From assembly GCA_002771075.1 (NCBI GenBank), contig PCXM01000032.1, forward strand, positions 1-5,108: DNA of 5,108 nucleotides, in the 5' to 3' direction. The position numbers and the translations under genes were made by a program. Below the pieces are notes generated by a model that saw only the letters and a program-made list of their open reading frames with translations, had not been told where the DNA came from and made no database searches. Shown here piece by piece: positions 1 through 5,108 of the stretch (its first letter is position 1; each line of letters starts with the position of its first letter). Origin of the DNA: Candidatus Zambryskibacteria bacterium CG10_big_fil_rev_8_21_14_0_10_34_34. Lineage in GTDB: Bacteria > Patescibacteriota > Minisyncoccia > Phycocordibacterales > WO2-35-19.

Positions 1-49
1 TCGACCTCGTTCTTACCAAGAACGCGTTCTACCACTGAACTACCCCGGC
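1..49 (-). tRNA. tRNA-Thr (anticodon GGU), 3' part cut off by window edge
   Basis: Read on the minus strand from position 49, the sequence folds as a tRNA. It has a 7-nt acceptor strand GCCGGGG, T8-A9, and a D stem GTTC/GAAC (37-40 with 26-29) around the loop AGTGGTA. The anticodon stem CGTTC/GAACG (20-24 with 8-12) encloses the loop TTGGTAA. The anticodon GGT is at 15-17, which reads threonine codon ACC (and ACU by wobble). The variable region AGGTC follows, and the T arm and 3' acceptor strand lie beyond the left edge. It starts 22 nt after the stop of the membrane-protein gene on the same strand, so read-through transcription is possible. Both complete stems pair without mismatches, so it appears functional as far as visible. 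Confidence 0.93.
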
Positions 50-71
50 CTATATCTCCTATAGATTTATA

Positions 72-752
72 TCATATCTCTTTGGCTTTTTCATCCTTTA
101 AAAATTCTTCACTGGATTCGTAATCTTTATACAAAGCCACAAAACCTCCAAGAGCAAAAAAACTTAAAATCAGGGGGTATAAGAAAAAATATTTAAGAGA
201 AAGATTTGCAATTTGAGAACCAAAAAACACAAGTAAAAAACTAACAGGAATAGAAAATGGCATTTGAATGAGCATAAATTTTAAAAAACTGATTGGGCTT
301 AATCCTGCCGCATAGGCTGACAATTCTGGGATATTAAAAACGGCTATACGAGCTTTAATGAAAGATTTAGTGTCTCCTAAAAGATTGGCATATTTTTTTA
401 TTTGAACAAAAAATTTATCGCCAGCGAGCTTCCTTACTATTTTGTCTCCAAATTTTCTGCTAATAAAAAAACAACCTGCCGAACCAATAGTATCTCCTAA
501 AAAACAAAGTATAAATCCTTGCAAATTACCAAACATTGCTCCAGCCAAAAAATAAAGCGGTGAGCCCCCAAGTGGGGCAATAATAAGAGTAGAAGCTTTT
601 AGTCCGACCAAAATAACGGGAGCCAAAATACCAAAAGAAGAAACTATTTGAGGAAGGTCTCCATTTCTAATCATTTTTAAAGAAAAAATAAATAACGACA
701 AAATGACTACAAACCAAATAATTTCTAATAGACTGTTTCTGTTCTTCTTCAT
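72..752 (-). CDS. VTT-domain (DedA/TVP38-TMEM64 type) integral membrane protein
   Basis: A 226-residue multi-pass membrane protein. Hydrophobic segments lie near residues 9-27, 41-60, 65-97 (probably a re-entrant or hairpin pair), 158-178 and 188-207, followed by a charged C-terminal tail. Residues 58-82 (APLGGSPLYFLAGAMFG and onward) match the VTT/SNARE-associated pattern of a Pro/Gly-rich turn followed by an AG-x2-FG-x3-G helix. The stretch near 134-152 (ARIAVFNIPELSAYAAGLS) matches the second conserved block, an Arg, then a Pro, then an AAG motif. Relatives are implicated in membrane homeostasis and, for some DedA/VTT proteins, lipid scrambling or undecaprenyl-phosphate recycling; no substrate can be assigned here. 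It begins 10 nt after the metalloprotease stop, so it is probably co-transcribed. No clear Shine-Dalgarno precedes the ATG. Family assignment is fairly secure, function is not. Confidence 0.82.
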   Translation of the reverse strand: MKKNRNSLLEIIWFVVILSLFIFSLKMIRNGDLPQIVSSFGILAPVILVGLKASTLIIAPLGGSPLYFLAGAMFGNLQGFILCFLGDTIGSAGCFFISRKFGDKIVRKLAGDKFFVQIKKYANLLGDTKSFIKARIAVFNIPELSAYAAGLSPISFLKFMLIQMPFSIPVSFLLVFFGSQIANLSLKYFFLYPLILSFFALGGFVALYKDYESSEEFLKDEKAKEI

Positions 753-762
753 AATTCTTAAT

Positions 763-1668
763 TCATTTTATCTTACACACTCTATTCAATTCCGCCAAAT
801 CTTCGGCAGATAATACCAAAGATGTTTCAGTGTCGGTGTCAGTGATGTAATACATTATTGATTTGGCATTTTCTACATGATCCATACCTAATGCGTGACC
901 AAACTCGTGAGTCAAAGCAAGTATCAAATCTTTTTTATTATTAAATTGGTAAATATTTATCTCTTTGCCGGTGTATTCGGCCTGATTAAATTCAATACTG
1001 TAATTATATTTTTGGTTATAACTTTCAGCTACTTTGTTGTATTCAGTTGCTTTGATGTTACGTTCTTTTAAAAGTTTATTTAACTCGCTAGTTAAAATAT
1101 TTATAGATGAAGATTCTTTATTTAGTCTTGTCGCTTCTGTATTTAGATATAATCTCTCTTTTTCCAAAGTTTCAAATTTTTCTTTTGGAGCACCGCCTTT
1201 ACTATTCCAAAAAGTGATTTCATTTTCATAAGATTCTTTTCTATTTTCAAATAAATTTAAATCTTTTTCATATAAATAAACCCTTTCATTATATTTATCT
1301 TTAAAAACGCCAAAATCAACATCTAGTTTTTTAAAAACATCTTCTATGGCTGAAAGTCCAAATTCAGTTTTTTGTTTTTGGACTGTTTCTAACTGTCTTT
1401 GGTCATATATTAAGTTTATTTTAAAATCAGCTTCCGGTTCATAAACAAAAATATCCCGACCAAGAGCTTTTTCCCAAACTACTTCCGATTGGGATACATA
1501 TTTTTTGAAATCTTCTTTAGAAACGTTAAACTGATTGTCAAATACACCAATACTGTATTTTAACCCTTTATCACAAGGATTAATGGAATATTGATAAAAA
1601 AAATAGCCCAAATATCCAAAAGATCCAATTAAAAACAAAGAAACCAAGATATTTTTCAGCAATTTCAT
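763..1668 (-). CDS. Membrane-anchored matrixin-like zinc metalloprotease with internal coiled coil
   Basis: A 301-residue protein with an N-terminal hydrophobic segment (about residues 6-27) after MKLLKN, giving a signal anchor with the rest outside the membrane. Residues 36-90 resemble the start of matrixin (M10) domains: a strand (LKYSIGVFD), a helix with WEKALG, and a further strand (FKINLIYD). The zinc site is HEFGHALGMDH at 254-264, the metzincin HExxHxxGxxH motif with catalytic Glu255. M272 in SIMYY is the Met-turn, and SAEDLAELNRVC near the end matches the terminal helix of matrixins. Between the two halves, about residues 90-225 form a Lys/Glu/Asn-rich region predicted by eye to be coiled coil, absent from compact matrixins. 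Cys32 and Cys298 could form a disulfide that closes the domain. No cysteine-switch propeptide is visible. Its substrate is unknown. It lies 42 nt after uvrC without an obvious Shine-Dalgarno. Confidence 0.86.
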   Translation of the reverse strand: MKLLKNILVSLFLIGSFGYLGYFFYQYSINPCDKGLKYSIGVFDNQFNVSKEDFKKYVSQSEVVWEKALGRDIFVYEPEADFKINLIYDQRQLETVQKQKTEFGLSAIEDVFKKLDVDFGVFKDKYNERVYLYEKDLNLFENRKESYENEITFWNSKGGAPKEKFETLEKERLYLNTEATRLNKESSSINILTSELNKLLKERNIKATEYNKVAESYNQKYNYSIEFNQAEYTGKEINIYQFNNKKDLILALTHEFGHALGMDHVENAKSIMYYITDTDTETSLVLSAEDLAELNRVCKIK

Positions 1669-1710
1669 ACTTAAAATTTAACACAAAAAAAGCTTTTATA
1701 AAATAATCCC

Positions 1711-3102
1711 TTAGACTATCTTGCCACGAAGTTTTTTATGAAATCCAATAGCAAACCTGTGGGCTTCAGCATTGGCAAGCAAAATTTGATTTTCCCACTT
1801 CGCTAAAGCTCCGCGGGACAGGTCTAATTTTTCAATTTTTAAATCTTGTAATTTTTCAATACCTAATATTTTTATTGGTTTATGTTTTTCATCTTTAACT
1901 ACCGAAACCACTGGAATATTTATTTTATTTTCCTCTAAAACTTTTTCCATTATATTTTTTTGAGCTTTACCCCCATCAACTACAATCAAATTAGGATTTG
2001 CCCATTCATTATGAGTTAGTCTTCGAGAAAGCACTTCTAAAAGAGCTTCAGTGTCATTTATTACACCACTATTACCTAAGACTGTTTTTCCGCCAAAGGC
2101 GGGTCCGCCTTTGGCGGAAAATTTTCGATAATCAGATTTTTTTACTTCCCCATCTTCAATAACAGTCATCACTCCCACCACATTTGTTCCTGACAGATGA
2201 GCTATGTCATAAGATTCAATCCTAAATTTAGTGTCAAGGTTCAACCTTGACACATCATCTTTTAAGAGAGATATATCTTGAATATGATTTAAGGTAAAAA
2301 TAGTTTTTTTAATTTTTTGAGCTTTTTCAAATTCTCTAGATTTGGCAAAACCTTTCATTTGTTTTTCCAAATTTTTGATGAGTTTATCTTTATTGCTTTC
2401 AAAAAACAAAGTAATATTTTTAATAGTTTTAGCGTATTCCCCTTTAGTAATCTCGCCGGTGCAGACTCCCGGACAGAGACCAATTTGGCGATTAAAACAA
2501 GGTTTTGACCTCACCCCCTGCCCCTCTCCTTGTGAAGGAGATGGGAGAAGGAATGGAGTACATTTGTCTCTAAAAGGAAACATTTTGCGAACTATTTTCA
2601 TAGCTTCTTTAAGTTGTAAACCGTTTGGAAATGGCCCAAATGTTTTTGTAATCGAAAAATTTTTTTGAGAAAAACTTTTTGAGTCGTTAAAAAGTTTTTC
2701 AATCTCACGCGATCGCATCACTAAAACTCTCGGGAAATCTTCATTTGTTATAACCACATAATTAAAACTTTTATTATCTTTTTCTTTTGTATTGGCTTCG
2801 GGCTGATACTTTTTAATAAGATTGGCTTCCAAAATCAGCGCTTCCAAAACTGAATCTGTTTTTATATATTTAATATCATCAAACTCGCTTATCATTTTGG
2901 TGATAAGTGGTCCTCTGGTACTTTCAATATTTTTATTGAAATAACTTTTCACTCGGTCTCGCAAACTTGTAGCTTTACCCACATACAAAACTCTTGCCCC
3001 GCGTAGCTTTAGCGAAATGGGATTTTTACCACGCAAAAACATATACACCCCCGGCGCCTCCGGTAATTTTGATATTTGTTTCTTTATCTCTAGCTTTTTC
3101 AT
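1711..3102 (-). CDS. uvrC: Excinuclease ABC subunit C (UvrC), short form with palindromic inserts
   Basis: The dual-incision nuclease of nucleotide excision repair; it cuts 3' and 5' of the lesion on the UvrB-DNA complex. The N-terminal GIY-YIG domain shows GVY (18-20), YVG (40-42), Arg48/Arg50 and the metal-binding Glu92. A four-Cys cluster follows (C181, C202, C210, C214), the position of the Fe-S site in E. coli UvrC. A UVR motif spans about 245-274. The RNase H-like nuclease keeps its expected acidic and His residues: D299 in ESYD, D350 in IND, D376 in VVDGG and H448 in EAHRF. At 463 residues it is short against about 560-610. The reading frame stops just after HKKLRGKIV, so the HhH domain is absent, and the region between UVR and nuclease is nearly gone. 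Conversely, extra residues near 27-36, 182-198, 284-291, 328-339 and 428-436 coincide with palindromic DNA elements. The start ATG overlaps the uvrA stop and has its own Shine-Dalgarno. Confidence 0.96.
   Translation of the reverse strand: MKKLEIKKQISKLPEAPGVYMFLRGKNPISLKLRGARVLYVGKATSLRDRVKSYFNKNIESTRGPLITKMISEFDDIKYIKTDSVLEALILEANLIKKYQPEANTKEKDNKSFNYVVITNEDFPRVLVMRSREIEKLFNDSKSFSQKNFSITKTFGPFPNGLQLKEAMKIVRKMFPFRDKCTPFLLPSPSQGEGQGVRSKPCFNRQIGLCPGVCTGEITKGEYAKTIKNITLFFESNKDKLIKNLEKQMKGFAKSREFEKAQKIKKTIFTLNHIQDISLLKDDVSRLNLDTKFRIESYDIAHLSGTNVVGVMTVIEDGEVKKSDYRKFSAKGGPAFGGKTVLGNSGVINDTEALLEVLSRRLTHNEWANPNLIVVDGGKAQKNIMEKVLEENKINIPVVSVVKDEKHKPIKILGIEKLQDLKIEKLDLSRGALAKWENQILLANAEAHRFAIGFHKKLRGKIV
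1793..1818 (+). repeat. 26-bp interspersed palindromic repeat, copy A (in uvrC 3' part)
   Basis: The + strand reads TCCCACTTCGCTAAAGCT and then CCGCGGGA. It matches the reverse complement of 2997-3022 at 23 of 26 positions. The unit is an imperfect palindrome, with TCCC/GGGA at its ends and GCT/AGC in its centre. In the uvrC frame (minus strand) it is read as SRGALAKWE (about residues 429-437), just before the conserved EAHRF nuclease motif. Confidence 0.85.
2086..2121. repeat. Perfect 17-bp-arm palindrome inside uvrC
   Basis: The left arm TTTTCCGCCAAAGGCGG (2086-2102) and the right arm CCGCCTTTGGCGGAAAA (2105-2121) are exact reverse complements separated by 2 nt. The 36-bp unit is exactly 12 codons in the uvrC phase and encodes FSAKGGPAFGGK (328-339). 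This lies in a loop between the conserved YRK strand and the IND catalytic Asp, and makes that loop longer than usual. Each arm itself contains a shorter CCGCC/GGCGG palindrome. Confidence 0.93.
2231..2253. repeat. Perfect 11-bp-arm palindrome inside uvrC
   Basis: GTGTCAAGGTT (2231-2241) and AACCTTGACAC (2243-2253) are exact reverse complements around one base. In uvrC it starts on a codon boundary and encodes VSRLNLD plus the first two bases of the next Thr codon (284-291). It lies between the end of the UVR region (DISLLKD) and the conserved nuclease strand RIESYD. A 23-bp palindrome of this quality is unlikely by chance. Confidence 0.9.
2510..2558. repeat. Pyrimidine/purine-rich hairpin element inside the uvrC Cys cluster
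   Basis: A C/T-rich half (CTCACCCCCTGCCCCTCTCC) is followed by TTGTGAA and an A/G-rich half (GGAGATGGGAGAAGGAATGG). The core stem TCTCCTT/AAGGAGA at 2525-2541 has a 3-nt loop and continues with three more pairs after one mismatch; the CTC and GAG ends also match. From memory, such C-rich to G-rich hairpins are common dispersed repeats in many environmental bacteria. It encodes about TPFLLPSPSQGEGQGVR (182-198) between Cys181 and Cys202, stretching that spacing to 21 against about 12 in E. coli UvrC. Confidence 0.82.
2669..2700. repeat. AT-rich 12-bp inverted repeat inside uvrC
   Basis: GAAAAACTTTTT (2669-2680) and AAAAAGTTTTTC (2689-2700) are exact reverse complements around 8 nt. It encodes part of a variable Lys/Ser/Phe-rich stretch (about residues 135-145) before KTFGPFPNG. 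The AT-rich, low-complexity arms make chance or ordinary Lys/Phe coding a fair alternative to an inserted element. Confidence 0.5.
2997..3022 (-). repeat. 26-bp interspersed palindromic repeat, copy B (in uvrC 5' part)
   Basis: On the minus strand this reads TCCCATTTCGCTAAAGCT and then ACGCGGGG, with 23 of 26 identities to copy A, which lies in the opposite orientation. In the uvrC frame it gives NPISLKLRGA. That falls between the two halves of the GIY-YIG motif (GVYMF and VLYVGKA), where UvrC usually has only about 4-6 residues and this protein has 15. Copy A is read through the other strand of the same unit, so both strands of the element are open. Confidence 0.88.
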
Positions 3103-5108
3103 TTTTTATGTCCTCTATATTGTTTCAAAGATTTACTCAAATATTTAGCAGTATAAGAATTGCTATTATCAGCTATTTCTTCTGGTGTCCCTTTAGCTAC
3201 TATATTACCACCACCACTACCTCCATCTGGTCCAATATCAATAATATAATCACAAGATTTTATAATATCCATATTATGTTCTATGACTACCACCGTGTTA
3301 CCTTTATTCACCAATTTTTGCAAGATCTCAATCAGTTTTTTTACATCTTCATAATGGAGACCGATAGTCGGTTCATCAAGCAGATAAATAGTTTTTTGTA
3401 AATGAGACCTGTAAAGCTCGGAAGAAATCTTGACTCTTTGAGCTTCTCCGCCAGAGAGGGTAGTAGCTGATTGACCAAGCTCCAAGTAACTAAGCCCAAC
3501 ATCGTCAAGAGATTTTAATCTATCATAAATAGCCGGGATATCTTCAAAAAATTTTAAAGCTTCTTCTACTGTCATCGTCAAAATATCATAAATGTTTTTA
3601 TGTTTGTATTTAACTTCCAAAGTTTCTTTCATAAATCTTTTACCATTACAAACATCGCAAGGCACATAAACAGTCGGCAAAAAGTGCATTTCCACCTCTA
3701 TTTCACCATTACCATGACAAGTCTCACAACGACCACCTTTAACATTAAAAGAAAATCGACTAGCCTTCCAACCTTTGGCTCTAGCTTCTGCTGTCTCGGC
3801 AAAAAGTTCACGAATAAATGTCCAAGCTCCTGTATAAGTAGCTGGATTTGAACGAGGAGTTCGACCAATCGGAGATTGATTAATTAAAATCGCCCGCCCC
3901 AAATACTCGGTCCCAGTAAAGGACTTACAGTTATAAATTTCAGCAGAGCGATACTTGCGTTCAAAACGGGCCTGCAAATTTTTATGCAAAATTTCATACA
4001 CAAAAGAAGATTTGCCCGAACCAGAAACACCGGTTATGGTGATAAATTTTCCAAGGGGCAATTTTACATTTAAATTTTTTATATTAAAGATATTACCACC
4101 AGTTATTTGTATCTCCCCTTTTGGACTTTCTCTTCTTTTTTCTGGAATTTCAATTACTTTATCTCCCCGTAAATAATCCAAAGTATCAGAGCCAGATTTA
4201 TTTTCTTTAGCGGTAAGCAAATCATCTAAATATCCAGATACCACAATATGACCACCATGAATACCGGCCTTAGGACCAATATCAACAATATAGTCAGAGG
4301 CAAAAATAGTATCCTCATCATGCTCAACCACTATGATAGTGTTACCAAGATCTCGCAAAGAAAGCAAAGTTTTGACCAAACGAGCATTGTCCCTAGAATG
4401 AAGACCTATGGTTGGCTCATCTAAAACATACAGAGCTCCGACAAGTCCCGAACCAAGCTGACTTGCCAAACGAATGCGTTGCGCTTCACCACCAGAGAGC
4501 GTGTTGGCTCTACGATCTAAGGAAAGGTATTCAATACCTACATTAACCATAAACTCTAATCTAGATTCTATCTCTTTTATTACCACCTTTGAAATATTTT
4601 TTTCTCTCTCGGTAAGTTTTAATTCAATAAAAAAGTCATAGGCATCTTTGATAGACATAGCCGTTAATTCAACAATATTTTTATCTCCAATCAATACTTT
4701 TAAAGCTTCAGGACGAAGTCTAGCGCCAAGACAGACTTGGCAAACATCTTTACCAAAAAGATGCTCCGTCCCCAAACCATTACATTCAGGACAAGCACCA
4801 TACGGCGAGTTGAAGGAAAAAAGCCGTGGTTCCACTTCTGGATAAGAGTATCCATCTTTAGGGCAAGAAAGTTTGTTAGACATAAAAAATTCTTCCGGTT
4901 GCCAAGGGGAACCCTTAAGATGCTCTTGCCCCAAAGGGTTCCCCTTGGCAACCTCACCAACCATATCTTTAAACATTATCTTAACCAAGCCATCAGATTC
5001 TTCCAAAGCTTTTTCTAAATCTTCTGAAAGTCTCTCTTCAGTGCTTTTTGGGTCATCCAAAAAATCTAAAAAGCTTATACTATCCACCAAAACGTCAATA
5101 TTATGTCT
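3099..5108 (-). CDS. uvrA: Excinuclease ABC subunit A (UvrA), N-terminal part beyond window
   Basis: The DNA-damage sensor ATPase of nucleotide excision repair, which loads UvrB. The frame is open to the right edge, and the first visible residues RHNIDVLVD match the end of the UvrB-binding domain, so the start and first Walker A lie outside. Numbering from the edge (669 residues): zinc module C82/D85/C106/C109, another CxxC at 123-126, ABC signature LSGGEAQR at 204-211, Walker B D230-E231, H-loop H263, second Walker A with K366, zinc finger C461/C464/C484/C487 (CxxC-x19-CxxC), second signature at 551, Walker B D578-E579 and H611. Three oddities stand out. D85 replaces the usual second zinc Cys. 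Only about 13 residues separate C109 from C123, so the roughly 110-residue insertion domain is missing. Residues 52-71 are an extra stretch coded by a palindrome. The stop TGA overlaps the uvrC start. Confidence 0.97.
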   Translation of the reverse strand, partial: RHNIDVLVDSISFLDFLDDPKSTEERLSEDLEKALEESDGLVKIMFKDMVGEVAKGNPLGQEHLKGSPWQPEEFFMSNKLSCPKDGYSYPEVEPRLFSFNSPYGACPECNGLGTEHLFGKDVCQVCLGARLRPEALKVLIGDKNIVELTAMSIKDAYDFFIELKLTEREKNISKVVIKEIESRLEFMVNVGIEYLSLDRRANTLSGGEAQRIRLASQLGSGLVGALYVLDEPTIGLHSRDNARLVKTLLSLRDLGNTIIVVEHDEDTIFASDYIVDIGPKAGIHGGHIVVSGYLDDLLTAKENKSGSDTLDYLRGDKVIEIPEKRRESPKGEIQITGGNIFNIKNLNVKLPLGKFITITGVSGSGKSSFVYEILHKNLQARFERKYRSAEIYNCKSFTGTEYLGRAILINQSPIGRTPRSNPATYTGAWTFIRELFAETAEARAKGWKASRFSFNVKGGRCETCHGNGEIEVEMHFLPTVYVPCDVCNGKRFMKETLEVKYKHKNIYDILTMTVEEALKFFEDIPAIYDRLKSLDDVGLSYLELGQSATTLSGGEAQRVKISSELYRSHLQKTIYLLDEPTIGLHYEDVKKLIEILQKLVNKGNTVVVIEHNMDIIKSCDYIIDIGPDGGSGGGNIVAKGTPEEIADNSNSYTAKYLSKSLKQYRGHKK
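3111..3116 (-). promoter_or_regulatory. Shine-Dalgarno of uvrC inside the end of uvrA
   Basis: AGAGGA on the minus strand lies 8 nt before the uvrC ATG and is embedded in the last codons of uvrA. Together with the ATGA stop/start overlap at 3099-3102 it supports the chosen uvrC start and translational coupling, giving matched UvrA and UvrC synthesis. It is the clearest ribosome binding site in the window; the two downstream genes have none that stands out. Confidence 0.7.
4897..4953. repeat. 57-bp palindromic element with 20-bp perfect arms inside uvrA
   Basis: The left arm GGTTGCCAAGGGGAACCCTT (4897-4916) and the right arm AAGGGTTCCCCTTGGCAACC (4934-4953) match exactly around a 17-nt loop. 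The 57 bp equal 19 codons, so the uvrA frame is kept. It encodes the stretch from about EVAKGNPLGQ to KGSPWQP (residues 52-71 from the edge), inserted just before the first zinc module, where UvrA normally has no such segment. In mRNA it would form a very stable hairpin. Confidence 0.95.

Noticed and set aside
564..578. GCCCC-caagt-GGGGC hairpin in the VTT gene
   Set aside because: The arms are only 5 bp, and it encodes the conserved Pro/Gly turn of the VTT domain with no extra length, so an inserted element is not supported.
1681..1700. AAAAGCTTTT palindrome with T run after uvrC as a terminator
   Set aside because: The stem is only AT-rich with a single GC pair and no loop, too weak to call. 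No convincing -35/-10 pair is seen in the 42-bp gap either.
2086..2121. Intrinsic terminator
   Set aside because: It has a strong GC stem, but in the transcribed direction the stem is followed by A residues rather than a U run, and it lies in the middle of uvrC.
2342..2668. 108-residue plus-strand open frame across uvrC
   Set aside because: It is antisense to conserved UvrC sequence. It stays open partly because the palindromic element at 2510-2558 lacks stops on both strands, and its translation shows no recognisable domain.
1793..3022. CRISPR array or tandem repeats
   Set aside because: The repeat copies are only two, in opposite orientations, 1.2 kb apart and within conserved coding sequence, with no regular spacers.
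2994..3401. 135-residue plus-strand open frame across the uvrA/uvrC junction
   Set aside because: It lies opposite highly conserved UvrA C-terminal and UvrC N-terminal coding sequence. Its only familiar piece, RVALAKW, comes from reading the 26-bp repeat in the other orientation.
4700..5018. Open frames on both strands overlapping uvrA (4700-4960 minus, 4737-5018 plus)
   Set aside because: Both are shadows of UvrA, which has clear zinc and ABC motifs in the main frame. They are kept open in part by the 57-bp palindrome.
5088..5090. TTG at 5090 as the uvrA start
   Set aside because: The frame continues to the window edge with residues (RHNIDV) matching the UvrB-binding domain, so the gene simply runs out of the window.

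Overview
The window is an AT-rich bacterial segment in which every gene I can support lies on the minus strand. Reading 5'->3' on that strand (right to left here), the order is uvrA (5' end cut by the window edge), uvrC, a membrane-anchored matrixin-like zinc metalloprotease, a VTT/DedA-type membrane protein, and a tRNA-Thr(GGU) cut by the left edge. uvrA and uvrC overlap by 4 bases (ATGA). The other gaps are 42, 10 and 22 bases, so the whole block could be one transcript. No stretch over 300 bases lacks a gene.

The style suggests a Candidate Phyla Radiation (Patescibacteria) genome, probably Parcubacteria-like. The signs are dense packing, pared-down UvrA and UvrC, a matrixin with a coiled-coil insert, and short palindromes inside genes. 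This is inference; no taxonomic marker is present. TGA ends three of the four genes, which argues against the recoded (TGA = Gly) lineages Gracilibacteria and Absconditabacteria.

UvrA and UvrC belong to nucleotide excision repair: UvrA finds the damage with UvrB, and UvrC cuts on both sides of it. Both look reduced. UvrC has all expected nuclease residues but lacks the C-terminal helix-hairpin-helix domain and most of the linker between the UVR motif and the RNase H-like nuclease. UvrA goes almost directly from the first zinc module to the next CxxC, so the insertion (DNA-contacting) domain is missing. One zinc-ligand cysteine position is Asp.

The most interesting signal is a set of short palindromic elements inside the uvrA and uvrC reading frames. 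All keep the frame open, and most fall where the protein is longer than its family. uvrC carries a perfect 17-bp-arm palindrome (2086-2121), a perfect 11-bp-arm palindrome (2231-2253), a pyrimidine/purine-rich hairpin element (2510-2558), and two diverged copies of one 26-bp element in opposite orientations (1793-1818 and 2997-3022). It also has a weaker AT-rich inverted repeat (2669-2700). uvrA carries a 57-bp element with 20-bp perfect arms (4897-4953). This resembles the protein-coding palindromic elements of Rickettsia, but with several different, much shorter families packed into one repair operon.
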